A DNA stretch of 64,000 nt from contig JADJOJ010000010.1 of NCBI GenBank assembly GCA_016713825.1, positions 1 to 64,000 of the forward strand, in the 5' to 3' direction. Position numbers and translations under genes: made by a program. Below the pieces are notes generated by a model. The model was given only the letters and a program-made list of their open reading frames with translations, did not search any database and was not told the DNA's origin. Source of the stretch: Candidatus Leptofilum gracile. Lineage in GTDB: Bacteria; Chloroflexota; Anaerolineae; Promineifilales; Promineifilaceae. Shown in pieces: positions 7,742 to 17,406 of this stretch (position 1 is its first letter; each line of letters begins with the position of its first letter).

Positions 7742-9415
7742 CTAATCTGTGCTGGGTTGGGCTGCGGTGCCGTTGCCTGGGTGGTGGGAACGGCCGTTTG
7801 CCTGAACCACCGCCCCCGTTTCGTGTCCGTTGGCCGGGAACAGTCCCGTGTCGATCATGTCGGCGCGAGGCAGCGAAACGTAAAATGTGGTCCCTTTCCC
7901 CAGCTGGCTTTCCACTCGAATGCTGCCGTGGTGCTCCAGCACAATCTCTTTGGTAAGCGCCAGCCCAATGCCCGAACCGGGAATGGTTAGCTGCCCCACC
8001 TTTTTGCCCCGATAAAACCGGTCAAAAATCAGGTCGAGCTCTTCCTCGGCAATGCCAATGCCCGTATCCGTTACTTCGATAAAGATATTTGTGGTATCGC
8101 TAGAGGTGTGAACGGTTACGCTGCCCTGCGGGGTGTAGTTAACCGCATTTTTCACCAGGTTGGTGATCATGGTAATGAGTTGCTGCTCATTTCCCCAGCA
8201 AATGGCGTTTTCGGCATCGGTGATGAGGGTTAGCTGCACGCCAGCCAGCTGCGTTTGTGGCTGGTGCCAGGCAATCACCTGAGCCGCCAGCCGGTTGATA
8301 TGAACGGTAGAAAAGGCACCCCGCCCCGCAGGAATTTGCGAATATTTAACAATATCTTCGATCAGCTGTTCCAGCCGGTTGGTATGGGCTACCAGCACTT
8401 CGTGGTACTGCTCGAATTTGCTCTTGTCTTTGTTGCGGTACATCAAATCCAGGTACAGTTTAAAGTTGGTAATGGGGGTGCGCAGCTCGTGGGTTAAGTC
8501 GTCGATGAGCTTGGTTTTTAGACGGTCCAGCTCTTGCAGCCGCTCATTGGCTTTGGTGAGCTCCAGGGTGCGTTCCTGCACGCGCCGCTCTAGCTCTGTG
8601 TTGTAGGTGCGCAGCAGTTCGGCCGCCTGCTTAATTTCGGTGATGTCGCGGACAACGATGGTGGCCCCGTTAAACTGGTTATGCCGATCTTTGCGCAGGG
8701 TGAGCTTGGCGCTAAACCAATATGTTTCGCGAATGGATTCCAGCGCATACTCAAACTGTTGTGGCTCGTTGCTGTTCCAGGCCTGCTCCATCGCATCGTC
8801 GATAAGTTTGCTGACGTGGGGCGGTAAAATTTGGTGGTAGGATTGGCCTAAGAAAAATTCCGGGGTGGCGCTGAGGGGGTTTTTGCCCGGAGGCTGGTAA
8901 TAGCTCATGAAGTCGCCGTTTTTGTCGATGACAAAAACCAGGTCATCCATCGAGGCGATGGTGGCGCGCAGGCGTTCATCGCGCTCTTTGAGGGCATCGG
9001 ATACTTTTTGGCGCAGTTTTTTTTCTTGGAGCTGGCGGTAGGTGCTGTGGACAACGGTGGGGAGGTAATCCAGGTAGGTGCCGGTGCTGTCTTTTACCAG
9101 GTAATCGTTGGCACCCAGTTTGAGGGCACGAACGGCCGTTTGCTCATCGCCACTGCCCGTTATGAAAATTGTGGGCAGTTCTTGTGACATTGCCCGAATT
9201 TTTTGCAGCGTTTCCAGGCCGTCCATGCCTGGTAAATTGTAATCCAATACCGCCACGTCAAACAGTTTTTCTTTGAGCTGACCCAGCGCTTCTTCGCCCC
9301 GTTTTGCCCAGCTAACTTTACATGCTTTGTTGCTCTTGGTTAAGGCGCGGGCAACAAGACGATAATCATGCTTTTGGTCGTCGATAACGAGTATGTTTAA
9401 CGCATTAGCTCCCAT
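7742..9415 (-). CDS. Receiver-PAS-histidine kinase
   Basis: Signalling kinase of 557 residues without membrane segments, hence cytoplasmic. Residues 8-125 form a receiver domain with an acidic pocket (VIDDQ), the phospho-acceptor Asp in VLDYNLPGMDG and the Lys in YLVKDS. A PAS domain follows (about 150-260, including FFLGQSYHQILP). Next come a coiled coil, the phospho-acceptor H-box LTHELRTPITN (about 310) and a HATPase domain with NLVKNAVNYT, DTGIGIAEEELDLIFDRFYR and GSGIGLALTKEI. The last ~28 residues are Gly/Asn/Pro-rich and probably disordered. A receiver placed before the kinase lets the kinase itself be controlled by another histidine kinase, plausibly the large one encoded upstream. 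No DNA-binding partner lies alongside. Confidence 0.9.
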   Translation of the reverse strand: MGANALNILVIDDQKHDYRLVARALTKSNKACKVSWAKRGEEALGQLKEKLFDVAVLDYNLPGMDGLETLQKIRAMSQELPTIFITGSGDEQTAVRALKLGANDYLVKDSTGTYLDYLPTVVHSTYRQLQEKKLRQKVSDALKERDERLRATIASMDDLVFVIDKNGDFMSYYQPPGKNPLSATPEFFLGQSYHQILPPHVSKLIDDAMEQAWNSNEPQQFEYALESIRETYWFSAKLTLRKDRHNQFNGATIVVRDITEIKQAAELLRTYNTELERRVQERTLELTKANERLQELDRLKTKLIDDLTHELRTPITNFKLYLDLMYRNKDKSKFEQYHEVLVAHTNRLEQLIEDIVKYSQIPAGRGAFSTVHINRLAAQVIAWHQPQTQLAGVQLTLITDAENAICWGNEQQLITMITNLVKNAVNYTPQGSVTVHTSSDTTNIFIEVTDTGIGIAEEELDLIFDRFYRGKKVGQLTIPGSGIGLALTKEIVLEHHGSIRVESQLGKGTTFYVSLPRADMIDTGLFPANGHETGAVVQANGRSHHPGNGTAAQPSTD

Positions 9416-9499
9416 TGTTGACTCCGCGAAAAATGCTCTGAACTGTATTGGCCCGAATGAGGGAAGAGAATCTTGGTTCGTAAAAAATTTAGCAGCGTC

Positions 9500-9600
9500 A
9501 GGCTTTGGTATTGACGCGAGTTAACGCTAATTTTTGTGTTGATTCGCGTTAATTCGGTGCGAACCCCCTGAAATCCCAAAGAGCCTGAATTTTTTGTACT
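9500..9600. repeat. Intergenic repeats between the two signalling genes
   Basis: The 275-bp gap 9416-9690 holds no gene I can support. It contains an imperfect inverted repeat around GCGAGTTAACGC and GATTCGCGTTAA (about 9517-9554). It also carries the segment CCCCCTGAAATCCCAAAGAG (about 9565-9584), which recurs at 23575 and, inverted, at 44170. The second is part of a dispersed intergenic family. Confidence 0.6.
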
Positions 9601-9690
9601 GAGACCGGTATAAAATTGCCCTAAATTTATAACAAAATGCCTAGCGCTTGTATAGACTTTTGGTCCTGAAATTGGCCAATGAGGCTGGGA

Positions 9691-10131
9691 TCAGGTTGGT
9701 GGTAGTTCTGAAAGTGTCCAAAAAAGATGAATGACCCGGACTGCTTCTGATAGCCCGTCAAAATCGACTGGTTTTTGTATGAACGCATTGCAGCCGAGTT
9801 CGTACCCCCGTATTAAATCCTCTTCTTCCTTAGAGGTGGTGAGCATAACAACGGGGAGGCGCTTTAGTTGAGGTTGTTCCCGGATCCGGCGCAGGCATTC
9901 GATGCCATCCATAACCGGCATACGAATATCTAGCAGAACCAGCCCTGGGCGGGGCTGTTTGTTGTCGTTTGCGTAGTCGCCCTGGTGCAGCAAATAATCC
10001 AGGCAGGCCTGGCCGTGGGGCACCACATGCAGGGGATTTGTGATATTGTTGTGCGCCCAGGCACGCTGCACAAATCGCACGTCATGTTTGTTATCCTCAA
10101 CTAGCAATATATGAAAACTCTTTTTGGACAT
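9691..10131 (-). CDS. Single-domain response regulator, Rcp1-like
   Basis: Stand-alone receiver of 146 residues with acidic residues in LLVEDNKHD, the phospho-acceptor Asp in LLDIRMPVMDG, a Thr in MLTTS and the Lys in FIQKPVDF. The pattern LVEDNKHDVRFVQRAW plus the long Asp-rich loop (HQGDYANDNKQPRPG) is typical of Rcp1-type regulators that act as phosphotransfer shuttles for phytochrome-like or PAS kinases. The start is preceded by AAGGAA. It begins 21 bp after the giant CheB-CheR-kinase gene on the same strand, so the two are probably one operon and a kinase-receiver pair. Confidence 0.92.
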   Translation of the reverse strand: MSKKSFHILLVEDNKHDVRFVQRAWAHNNITNPLHVVPHGQACLDYLLHQGDYANDNKQPRPGLVLLDIRMPVMDGIECLRRIREQPQLKRLPVVMLTTSKEEEDLIRGYELGCNAFIQKPVDFDGLSEAVRVIHLFWTLSELPPT

Positions 10132-10152
10132 TCCGAAGTTCCTTCACGGGCA

Positions 10153-13100
10153 TTAATTTATATGTTCAGTATATTCAAACAGGGGCATGGTAAAGTAAAA
10201 GGTGCTGCCCTTGCCTGGTTTTGAAGAAATCCAGATGGTGCCACCTTGCTTTTGCACCGATTTTTTAATAATGGCTAAGCCGATGCCCGTTCCTTCAAAT
10301 TCATCGACCGTGTGCAGCCGTTGGAAGATACCAAATATTTTTTCAAAGTATTTTTCTTCGATGCCAATTCCATTATCAGCCACGGCAAAGGTTACATAGC
10401 GGTCGTCTTTGGTGTAGGTGATGGAAAGTTCTGGGGTTATACCGGCTGGCACAAATTTAATGGCATTGTCTATGAGGTTAGAAAAGATTTGCTGGAGCTG
10501 GTATTCATAGGCCCAGACGAATGGGGCGTCTTGGGGCAGGTGGATGGCGGCCAGATCGTTGAGGCTAAGATTTTGCACCAGCCGGTTGAGGAGCTCCTGG
10601 CTGTTTACCAGGGTTGGTTCCTGGCTGGGGCGGTCTATGCGGGCATAGGCCAGCAGGCCAGCGATGAGGGCATCCATATGTTTGGCACTTTCGGAGATGC
10701 CGTTGATGTATTCTTGGCCATCTTCATCGAGCAGTGTGCCAAAATCTTCGGCGAGGAAGCGGCTGTAGGTGTTTAGGGCGCGCAGGGGGGCTCGCAAATC
10801 GTGGGAGACGATGTAGGCGAAATCTTGCAGCTCGTCATTGGAGCGTTGCAGGCGGTTGGCCTGGTTTTGCAGGGTGTTTTCGGTTTGTTTGCGCTGGGTG
10901 ATGTCGATGATGAAGTAGGCAATGAGGTGGCCATCTTCAATGTCGATAACGGCCGTATTCACCTGTGCCGGGAATTCGGTTTTGTCGTGCCGCTGAATGG
11001 TTAGGTCTAGCTGAATGGTTTGCTGGGGAGAGCTTTGCAAAAGCTGGCGTCGTTGTTTATTTAAGATGCCGTGTTGATCGTCTGGGAGGATGTGCAGGAA
11101 TGGTTTGTTTTTTAGTTCGTCTTGTTGGTAGCCGAGTGTGATGCTGGCTTTGCGGTTTACAAGCTGGATGTTGCCCTGGGCATCTGTGATGAGGATGGCG
11201 GTGGGGGCCTGGTTGAGGAGGGCCTCAAATTTTGCTTCTGTTATTTTGAGGATCGATTGAGATTGGAGGCGTTCTTCAATTTCCTGGCGCAGGTTTTGGC
11301 TGGTGTGGTTCAATTCAACTGTTTGCTCGGCCAAGAGCTGCTCTAGCAAGCGATTTTTTTCTTTGAGCTGGGTATTGAGCGTCTGGATGCGGGCTTCATC
11401 GGTGTGCCAGCGGGTGATGTCTGTAATGGTGGCGATGGCTCCGTTGTAGGTGCCATCTTTTTGTGTCAATGGTTTGGCCGCCAGAATGGTCCAGACGGTA
11501 TGCCCCTGGTGGTGGGTGAAGGAGAAGTCGTATTCCTGGATGATGCCGGGCTGGAGGTTGTTGAGGATTTGGTTGGCTTTTTCGTAATCTTCTTTAGACA
11601 GGAAGTCGTGAAACGGCCGTTTCTCCAATTCTTCAACGGTGTAGCCCAATATCTCTGCCATGCGCTGGTTTACATAGGTCGTCTGGTTGTTGGTATTGAT
11701 GATCCAGATGCCCTCTGAGGAGAGTTCGACCACGTGGGAATATTTTTCTTCGTAGGCCCGCAGCGCTTCTTGCAGCTGTTCTCGCTCTTCTACTTCGGCG
11801 TTGAGTGCCCGATTGGTTTCATTGAGCTCGTAAGTCCGTTGGCTGACACGTTCTTCTAGCTGGTTATTAAGAATTTTGATGGCGTTTTCGCGTTCGCGAT
11901 GCTGGGTAATATCTTGAATAACGCCCAAAATTTGAGAGGCACGGCCGTTTTCGTTGCGGCGGGTGGCTGTGCAATTTTCCAGCAAATAGATCCAGTCGCC
12001 CCGCTTGTTTTGGATGCGGTACTCAATTTTGAAATGGTCGGTACGGCCGTCTATGAGCGCATCGTAGGTTTGCTGGTAGCCGCGCTGGTCCTCGCTGTGA
12101 ATCAACGAGAGGAACCAGTCTGGACGCTCGGTGACTGGCGGCAGTTCGGCCAGGGTGTAGCCCAAAATATAGGCCCACTGCTCGTTATAGGCATCTGTTT
12201 CTTTGGTGGGGCGTGCGTAGTTGTAAATGCCCAGCCCGGCGATATCTGCCGCTAAAAAGAGCAGGGTTTCATTAAGGCTGATCATTTGCTTGGCGCTTTG
12301 CTGCTCCGTATTGTTGCGGTTGACCGATACGATGCTGATTGGTTTGTTGGTTTTATCAAACACAACGGAAAGCGTGGTGTTTACAAACAGCTCTGCGCCG
12401 CTTTTGTGCCGATGCACAACGTTGCCTTGCCAATAGTTGTTTTTATTTAAGGCGGCTTGCAGCTCTTCTACCGAGGTGTCTACATAGATGGTTTGCAGCA
12501 GGCTGTTAACCGGTTGGCCAATCACCTCTTCGGACGTATAGCCATAGATTTGGCGGGCCGCACCCCCCCATTCCTGGATCACAAAGTGCAGGTCGGTAAT
12601 GATGATGGCATCAGAGACATGCTCTTCCATCAAACTTTGGTATTGCAGGCGGAATTCGGCTTTCTTTAGGGTGGTGATGTCGTGGAAGGTAAGCACCACT
12701 CCTTCGACGTCGTTGTCTTCGGTGAGATACGGCCGTATATGCATCATAAACCGCTGGCCATTCGGCGAAGCAATTTCCCGGGAGTTTGAATTGCCATTGA
12801 GAATAGCCGACTGAGTGTATGCTTCTAGCTCGTCGTGGGTAACGTTTAGGTTATACAGCAAATGCGAAACAGGCCGCCCCACATCCTGGGGCAACAAGTT
12901 GAAATCATCTGCGGCGGCGGGCGTAAACTGGCGAATTTGCAGCGACTGGTCCAGGAAGATCACTGAAATGCGGCTGTTCCGCTGTAGGTTGAGAATGTCG
13001 TTGTTAAGCTGCACCAACTCTTCGATCTTGTTTTGGTGTTCAGCGTTAACTGTGTACAGCTCTTCATTAACCGCGTGCAGCTCTTCGTTGGTGCTTTGCA

Positions 13101-15204
13101 GCTCTTCATTGGAAGCCAGCAGCTCTTCATTGGCCGACTGCATCTCCTCGTTGGCGGTTTCTAGCTCCTCGATGGTGGTTTGCAGATACTCCTTGGTGTA
13201 TTGCAATTCACGTTCCAGGGCGACCAGGCGGGCGCTAGACGCTTCTTGCCGGTCGAAGGTTTCGGCTGTTTCTTCGGGCAGCGGGGGCGGGGCATTTTTC
13301 AAGGGAACCAGCGTTACCAGGTAATAAAGGCTCTCTTGCTTTTGGCCAGAGATGGTGGTGACGGTAACCTGCAGAAATTGTTCAAAATCTCCTTCGCCGA
13401 AGGGAATGCCTGTGTAGGCGATGGGGTCTTCTTCTTTGGTAACTCGGTGTAGGGCGGTGCGAACGGCCGTTAACAAATCCCCCTCCAAATGGCGCAGCAC
13501 GTACAGGGTGGCCTGGCCTGTGGGTTGGGTCAGGTAGCGACGGCCGTTGCCGAACACATGCACCAGCTCCAGCGATTCGTTCACCAGAAAGCCATCGGGC
13601 ACAAACTTTTCCAAAATTGGGTCATACCAGTCGTAGGTGGCCAGGGTGCGGGGGCGGTAGAACCGCTGCTGCCGCTCGACATAGCGTGAAATGTGCAGCG
13701 GAGAGCGGTACGGGACGACCTCATCTTCCTGGAAATGGCCATCTCGTCGCTTATGAAAGATGCGCCAGCGCCGGTCGATCACGTCGAACTCTTCATTCAA
13801 ATCCCCAATATGTTCACTGGGACCTAAAAAGAGGTACCCCTCGGTTTTAAGGCCAAAATGAAAGCGCGACAACACCTTTTGCTGCGCTTCTGACTGCAAA
13901 TAGATGAGCACATTGCGGCAGCTGATCAGGTCTAGCTTGGTGAAGGGGGGGTCTTGGATGAGGTTGTGGTTGGCAAAGACCACCATCTGCCGCAGCATTT
14001 TGCGAATGCGAAAACCGCCAGGTGTCTTCTGAAAATATTTGGTTAGCAGATGCACCGGAATCGATTTGGCCGATTCCTCACTATAAACACCCGCACTGGC
14101 AAAATCGAGCGATGTTTGGTGCACATCGGTGGCAAACAGCTTGATTTCGTTGATTTTGCCAGCCTGTTCCAACGCTTCGCGCAGCAAAATGGCAATGGAA
14201 TATGGTTCTTCGCCCGTGGCGCAGCCCGGCACCCACACGCGGATTACGTCGTCAGGCCCGCATTGGGCCACAATGTTGGCAATTACGTTTTCTTCGATTT
14301 GCTGAAAAGCGGCTTCGTCACGGAAGAAGCCGGTGACTTCGATGAGCAGGTCGCGGTACAGGTTGTCTAGCTCGTCTGGGTCTTCAATGAGGTGGCGCAA
14401 ATAGGCGGGGGTGTTGCCGATATGAACCATCATCATGCGGCGGTCTATGCGGCGCATGATGGTGGGCAGTTTGTATTGGGTAAAATCAATCTGAAAACGG
14501 CGGTGCAGGGCGGCAAAGATGTGGGAGATTTCATCTTGCTCGTCCTGGTCTTCTGATTGGGAAGCTGGCAAAACGGCCGTATGGTGTTCAATATGCCGCA
14601 AGAGGTGGCTGGGCATCTCTTCTGGTTGGCACACAATTTTGGCCAGCCCGGTGGCAATGGCGTTGCGGGGCATGCCATCAAACCCAGACGTAATGGGGTC
14701 TTGCACCATGATCAGCCCATTGCGTTTGGCAATTTCTGGCAGGCTGCGCGAGCCGTCGCTGCCTGTGCCAGACAGCACAATGGCGATTGCTTTTTCCCCT
14801 GCTTGCTGCCCTAATGAGCGAAAAAAGGTGTCAATAGAGAGGTGAAGACTGTCGCTGCTCTCAAAATCGGTGAGGTGAAGACGGCCGTCTACCAGCACCA
14901 TCTCCTTGCGCGGCGGAATTAAGTAGATGGCGTTGGCTTCTACCAGCATGCCATCTGTCACCCGATGGATAGCCATCGACGTATACCGCGACAGCAGTTC
15001 GCGCATCAGACTTTTAAAATCTGGCGACAGATGCTGCACAATCACAAAGGCCAGGCCGCTGGTAGTGGGCATGTTACGGAAAAACTTTTCCAGGGCATCT
15101 AATCCACCCGCTGAGGCCCCGATCCCCACAATGTAGCGTGGCGGTTGTGGGTCTTCCGACTGTAAAGGTTCTACTGGCTGATTATCCGGCAAATCTACGG
15201 TCAT
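10153..15204 (-). CDS. CheB-CheR-multiPAS-histidine kinase fusion
   Basis: Soluble 1683-residue signalling protein. Residues ~22-215 are a CheB methylesterase domain with its catalytic Ser in GIGASAGG, His in VQHLSPDF and Asp in GTGSDGSRS. Residues ~230-500 are a CheR methyltransferase with the SAM-binding VWVPGCATGEEPYSIA and ISCRNVLIYL. A long coiled coil of heptads (ELETANEEMQSANEELLASN, ~655-735) leads to about five PAS domains (~750-1435). The H-box is YIVSHDLRAPLRAL (~1468), and a HATPase ends the protein (NLIDNAIKFVP, DNGIGIEEKYFEKIFGIFQR, GTGIGLAI). No chemotaxis receptors are visible, so this fusion probably does not serve classical chemotaxis. The start ATG has GGAG upstream, and the gene precedes the Rcp1-like receiver. 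Confidence 0.95.
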   Translation of the reverse strand: MTVDLPDNQPVEPLQSEDPQPPRYIVGIGASAGGLDALEKFFRNMPTTSGLAFVIVQHLSPDFKSLMRELLSRYTSMAIHRVTDGMLVEANAIYLIPPRKEMVLVDGRLHLTDFESSDSLHLSIDTFFRSLGQQAGEKAIAIVLSGTGSDGSRSLPEIAKRNGLIMVQDPITSGFDGMPRNAIATGLAKIVCQPEEMPSHLLRHIEHHTAVLPASQSEDQDEQDEISHIFAALHRRFQIDFTQYKLPTIMRRIDRRMMMVHIGNTPAYLRHLIEDPDELDNLYRDLLIEVTGFFRDEAAFQQIEENVIANIVAQCGPDDVIRVWVPGCATGEEPYSIAILLREALEQAGKINEIKLFATDVHQTSLDFASAGVYSEESAKSIPVHLLTKYFQKTPGGFRIRKMLRQMVVFANHNLIQDPPFTKLDLISCRNVLIYLQSEAQQKVLSRFHFGLKTEGYLFLGPSEHIGDLNEEFDVIDRRWRIFHKRRDGHFQEDEVVPYRSPLHISRYVERQQRFYRPRTLATYDWYDPILEKFVPDGFLVNESLELVHVFGNGRRYLTQPTGQATLYVLRHLEGDLLTAVRTALHRVTKEEDPIAYTGIPFGEGDFEQFLQVTVTTISGQKQESLYYLVTLVPLKNAPPPLPEETAETFDRQEASSARLVALERELQYTKEYLQTTIEELETANEEMQSANEELLASNEELQSTNEELHAVNEELYTVNAEHQNKIEELVQLNNDILNLQRNSRISVIFLDQSLQIRQFTPAAADDFNLLPQDVGRPVSHLLYNLNVTHDELEAYTQSAILNGNSNSREIASPNGQRFMMHIRPYLTEDNDVEGVVLTFHDITTLKKAEFRLQYQSLMEEHVSDAIIITDLHFVIQEWGGAARQIYGYTSEEVIGQPVNSLLQTIYVDTSVEELQAALNKNNYWQGNVVHRHKSGAELFVNTTLSVVFDKTNKPISIVSVNRNNTEQQSAKQMISLNETLLFLAADIAGLGIYNYARPTKETDAYNEQWAYILGYTLAELPPVTERPDWFLSLIHSEDQRGYQQTYDALIDGRTDHFKIEYRIQNKRGDWIYLLENCTATRRNENGRASQILGVIQDITQHRERENAIKILNNQLEERVSQRTYELNETNRALNAEVEEREQLQEALRAYEEKYSHVVELSSEGIWIINTNNQTTYVNQRMAEILGYTVEELEKRPFHDFLSKEDYEKANQILNNLQPGIIQEYDFSFTHHQGHTVWTILAAKPLTQKDGTYNGAIATITDITRWHTDEARIQTLNTQLKEKNRLLEQLLAEQTVELNHTSQNLRQEIEERLQSQSILKITEAKFEALLNQAPTAILITDAQGNIQLVNRKASITLGYQQDELKNKPFLHILPDDQHGILNKQRRQLLQSSPQQTIQLDLTIQRHDKTEFPAQVNTAVIDIEDGHLIAYFIIDITQRKQTENTLQNQANRLQRSNDELQDFAYIVSHDLRAPLRALNTYSRFLAEDFGTLLDEDGQEYINGISESAKHMDALIAGLLAYARIDRPSQEPTLVNSQELLNRLVQNLSLNDLAAIHLPQDAPFVWAYEYQLQQIFSNLIDNAIKFVPAGITPELSITYTKDDRYVTFAVADNGIGIEEKYFEKIFGIFQRLHTVDEFEGTGIGLAIIKKSVQKQGGTIWISSKPGKGSTFYFTMPLFEYTEHIN

Positions 15205-15474
15205 ACATGCTCCGTTTTTAACGACAATGATGCATGGTGTAATAGCAGAACGTTGATAAATGGCTTTTATGTCAACAAAAACCAGTTGCTAACTCCAGGT
15301 AGAGGGCTGGTTTTGCTAGAAGCTTGGTTACCGCAAGGTGGGTTACGCCTGTAAAAGTGGCAGCAGTGTGTTTGCTTGTTTTAAAAAAACTTTCCCACTT
15401 CAACATATCGGGCTTATGTAATTGGCAGATGATGCATTACTTTATTTTGAAAAACTTTCTGCCAATGATAAGTA

Positions 15475-15595
15475 AAATGCAGAAAGTTTTTGAAAGACAA
15501 TCAATCAAAGATTTAAAAGATTGCGCAGATTTAGAGGAAAAAATCTGCGCAATCTGCGAAATCTGTTGACAAAGAGTTTTGAAAACGATTTACCA
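15475..15595. repeat. Dispersed intergenic repeat B, copy 1
   Basis: About 120 bp beginning GCAGAAAGTTTTTGAAAGAC and containing GATTTAAAAGATTGCGCAGA with an internal hairpin (CGCAGATT... AATCTGCG). It recurs at 43990-44125 in the same orientation and at 60525-60645 in the opposite one. The surrounding gap 15205-15670 has no supported gene. A short frame across the element merely reads the repeat. Confidence 0.8.
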
Positions 15596-15670
15596 ATCAC
15601 TTAATGCCAAAATTTAGTATGACAAATTCAAAGGTTAAAGGCAACCAACATTTGTACTGTTTTTTAGGGT

Positions 15671-16456
15671 TCACGTTTGTGATCGGCGCTGCCTGGCTGC
15701 TTCAAAAAGCAAGATGCCAGCCGCCACGGCCGCATTTAACGATTCTGTTTGGGCATGCATGGGAATGGTGACCCGGCTGTGGGCCAGCTGGTGGGCGGCT
15801 GCGCCCGCGCCAGCGGCTTCGCTGCCAATGATGAGGGCGGTGGGTTGGGTCCAGTTTACGGCCGTATACGCCACCTCCGCCGCAATGGTTGCCACCCACA
15901 CCTGCATCCCGCGCACCGTTTCGGCGATCTCAGCCCAGGTTTGGCTGTGAACAGGCAGCCGCAGGTGCGCCCCCATGCTGCCGCGTACTACTTTTGGATT
16001 GTATAAATCGACACAATCTGGCCCCAGCAGCACGCCATCTACCCCGGCGGCGCTGGCCGTGCGCAGCATGGTGCCCAGGTTGCCTGGCGTGTTGATCGCA
16101 TCTAAAACCAGCAGCAGCGCGGGGTGGGGTGGCAGCGGCTGGGGCTGCATGGGCAGCACGGCCAAAATGCCGGGCGGGCTGTTGGTGTCGCTCATGGCCT
16201 GCATCAGTTCTTCCGTTACGGGCAGGGCGGTGAATTGTCCCAGGGCGGTGAGTTGTTGTAAAATTTGGGCATGAACGGCCGTTTCCAGCCACCGTTCTGT
16301 ATAAAAAAGCAGCTCTGGCTGGCGCATCATAAACACCAACTCTGTCAGCCAGCGCGTTCCTTCCACCACATACTGCTTCTCTTGGCTGCGGAAACGGCGG
16401 TCAGTTTGTAAACGCCGCACAAATTTGACCTTGGCATTGCTAGAACTGGTAATCAT
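15671..16456 (-). CDS. TrmH/SpoU family RNA 2'-O-methyltransferase
   Basis: SPOUT-fold methyltransferase that uses S-adenosylmethionine to methylate a ribose in rRNA or tRNA. The product has 261 residues. The N-terminal substrate-binding domain starts ITSSSNAKVKFVRRLQTDRR and contains KQYVVEGTRWL. The catalytic knot carries LLVLDAINTPGNLGTMLRTA (motif 1 with Asn and Arg), then VVRGSMGAHLRLPV, ALIIGSEAAGAG (motif 2) and VTIPMHAQTESLNAAVAAGI (motif 3). I use the ATG at 16456, where family alignment begins; an in-frame ATG at 16504 would add 16 unconserved residues. It is transcribed away from the UbiA gene and has its own 5' region. The exact RNA target cannot be read from sequence. Confidence 0.92.
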   Translation of the reverse strand: MITSSSNAKVKFVRRLQTDRRFRSQEKQYVVEGTRWLTELVFMMRQPELLFYTERWLETAVHAQILQQLTALGQFTALPVTEELMQAMSDTNSPPGILAVLPMQPQPLPPHPALLLVLDAINTPGNLGTMLRTASAAGVDGVLLGPDCVDLYNPKVVRGSMGAHLRLPVHSQTWAEIAETVRGMQVWVATIAAEVAYTAVNWTQPTALIIGSEAAGAGAAAHQLAHSRVTIPMHAQTESLNAAVAAGILLFEAARQRRSQT

Positions 16457-16566
16457 CGCTCCATTGTATCTTTTTTGCACTTTTTGGGTTAAAAGAGAAT
16501 GCAACCTTCAATAACGAAGTTTGTCACAAATATCAACGTAGCTGGTACTTTTTGGAGGCAGTTCTG

Positions 16567-17406
16567 ATGTTGAATGAGTTGAAAGGATTGTACAAAATTA
16601 GCCGTCCGATGACGACGCTCACTGGTGGGCTGGCTGTGCTGTTGGGTGGTTACGTGGCCGGAACAGGTGCCTGGGGCAAGGTGATTTTGGCCATTTTGGC
16701 CACCTGGTGTATCAGCGCCGCAGCCAACGCCTGGAACGATTATCGGGATATTGAAATTGACAAGATCAACCAGCCGAAACGGCCGTTGCCCGCTGGCCTT
16801 GTCTCCCCCAAAAGCGTTCTCTACTTTGCCGTCATCATGACCGGGCTTTCCATTTTGCTGGCCGCCTTCATCAACCTCACCGCCTTTTTCATTTCGCTCG
16901 CTTCGGCCATTATGCTTTACCTCTACTCCTGGCGGCTAAAAAGCACCGTGCTGATGGGCAACGCCATTGTGGCCGCTATTTCTGCCATGAGCGCTATTTT
17001 TGGCGGCATTGCGGCCGGTAATGCTGGCCCCTCGCTCTGGCTGGCGGCCATCATCGCCTCGGCCATCATGGGGCGCGAAGTGCTTAAAACCCTGGCCGAT
17101 TACGAAGGGGATTTGCGGCAGCGTTGCCGCACCATTGCCACCGTGTGGGGGCGCCGCCCCGCCCGGATTGTGTTTTACATTTTGGCCTCGGCCACCCTGG
17201 TGGTGATGATGATCCCTTACATGCTGGATGTGTACCGGCCGGTTTATGCGCTTATCGTGGCGTTGGGGGTTTACCCGGTGCTGCTGTATGTGCTGCTGCG
17301 CGTTACGCACGAGCGCACAGGCCCCCAGCTGGAAAAGCTAAGCCAGCTCATGAAGTACGACTTTATGGTCTGGTTTTTGGCCGTGCTGCTGGGGGCGGCC
17401 AGCTGA
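16567..17406 (+). CDS. UbiA family prenyltransferase
   Basis: Integral membrane enzyme that transfers a polyprenyl chain to an acceptor. The 279-residue protein has about eight to nine hydrophobic helices. The first Asp-rich motif is NAWNDYRDIEIDKINQPKRP and the second LADYEGDLRQRCRTIATVWG, which bind the diphosphate through magnesium. The motif details resemble the geranylgeranylglyceryl-phosphate type more than quinone-type UbiA, but the acceptor is not decided by sequence. The ATG at 16567 has an excellent GGAGG site nine bases upstream, so the in-frame TTG at 16552 is not used. The stop abuts the stop of ppk on the other strand with no spacer. Confidence 0.9.
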   Translation: MLNELKGLYKISRPMTTLTGGLAVLLGGYVAGTGAWGKVILAILATWCISAAANAWNDYRDIEIDKINQPKRPLPAGLVSPKSVLYFAVIMTGLSILLAAFINLTAFFISLASAIMLYLYSWRLKSTVLMGNAIVAAISAMSAIFGGIAAGNAGPSLWLAAIIASAIMGREVLKTLADYEGDLRQRCRTIATVWGRRPARIVFYILASATLVVMMIPYMLDVYRPVYALIVALGVYPVLLYVLLRVTHERTGPQLEKLSQLMKYDFMVWFLAVLLGAAS

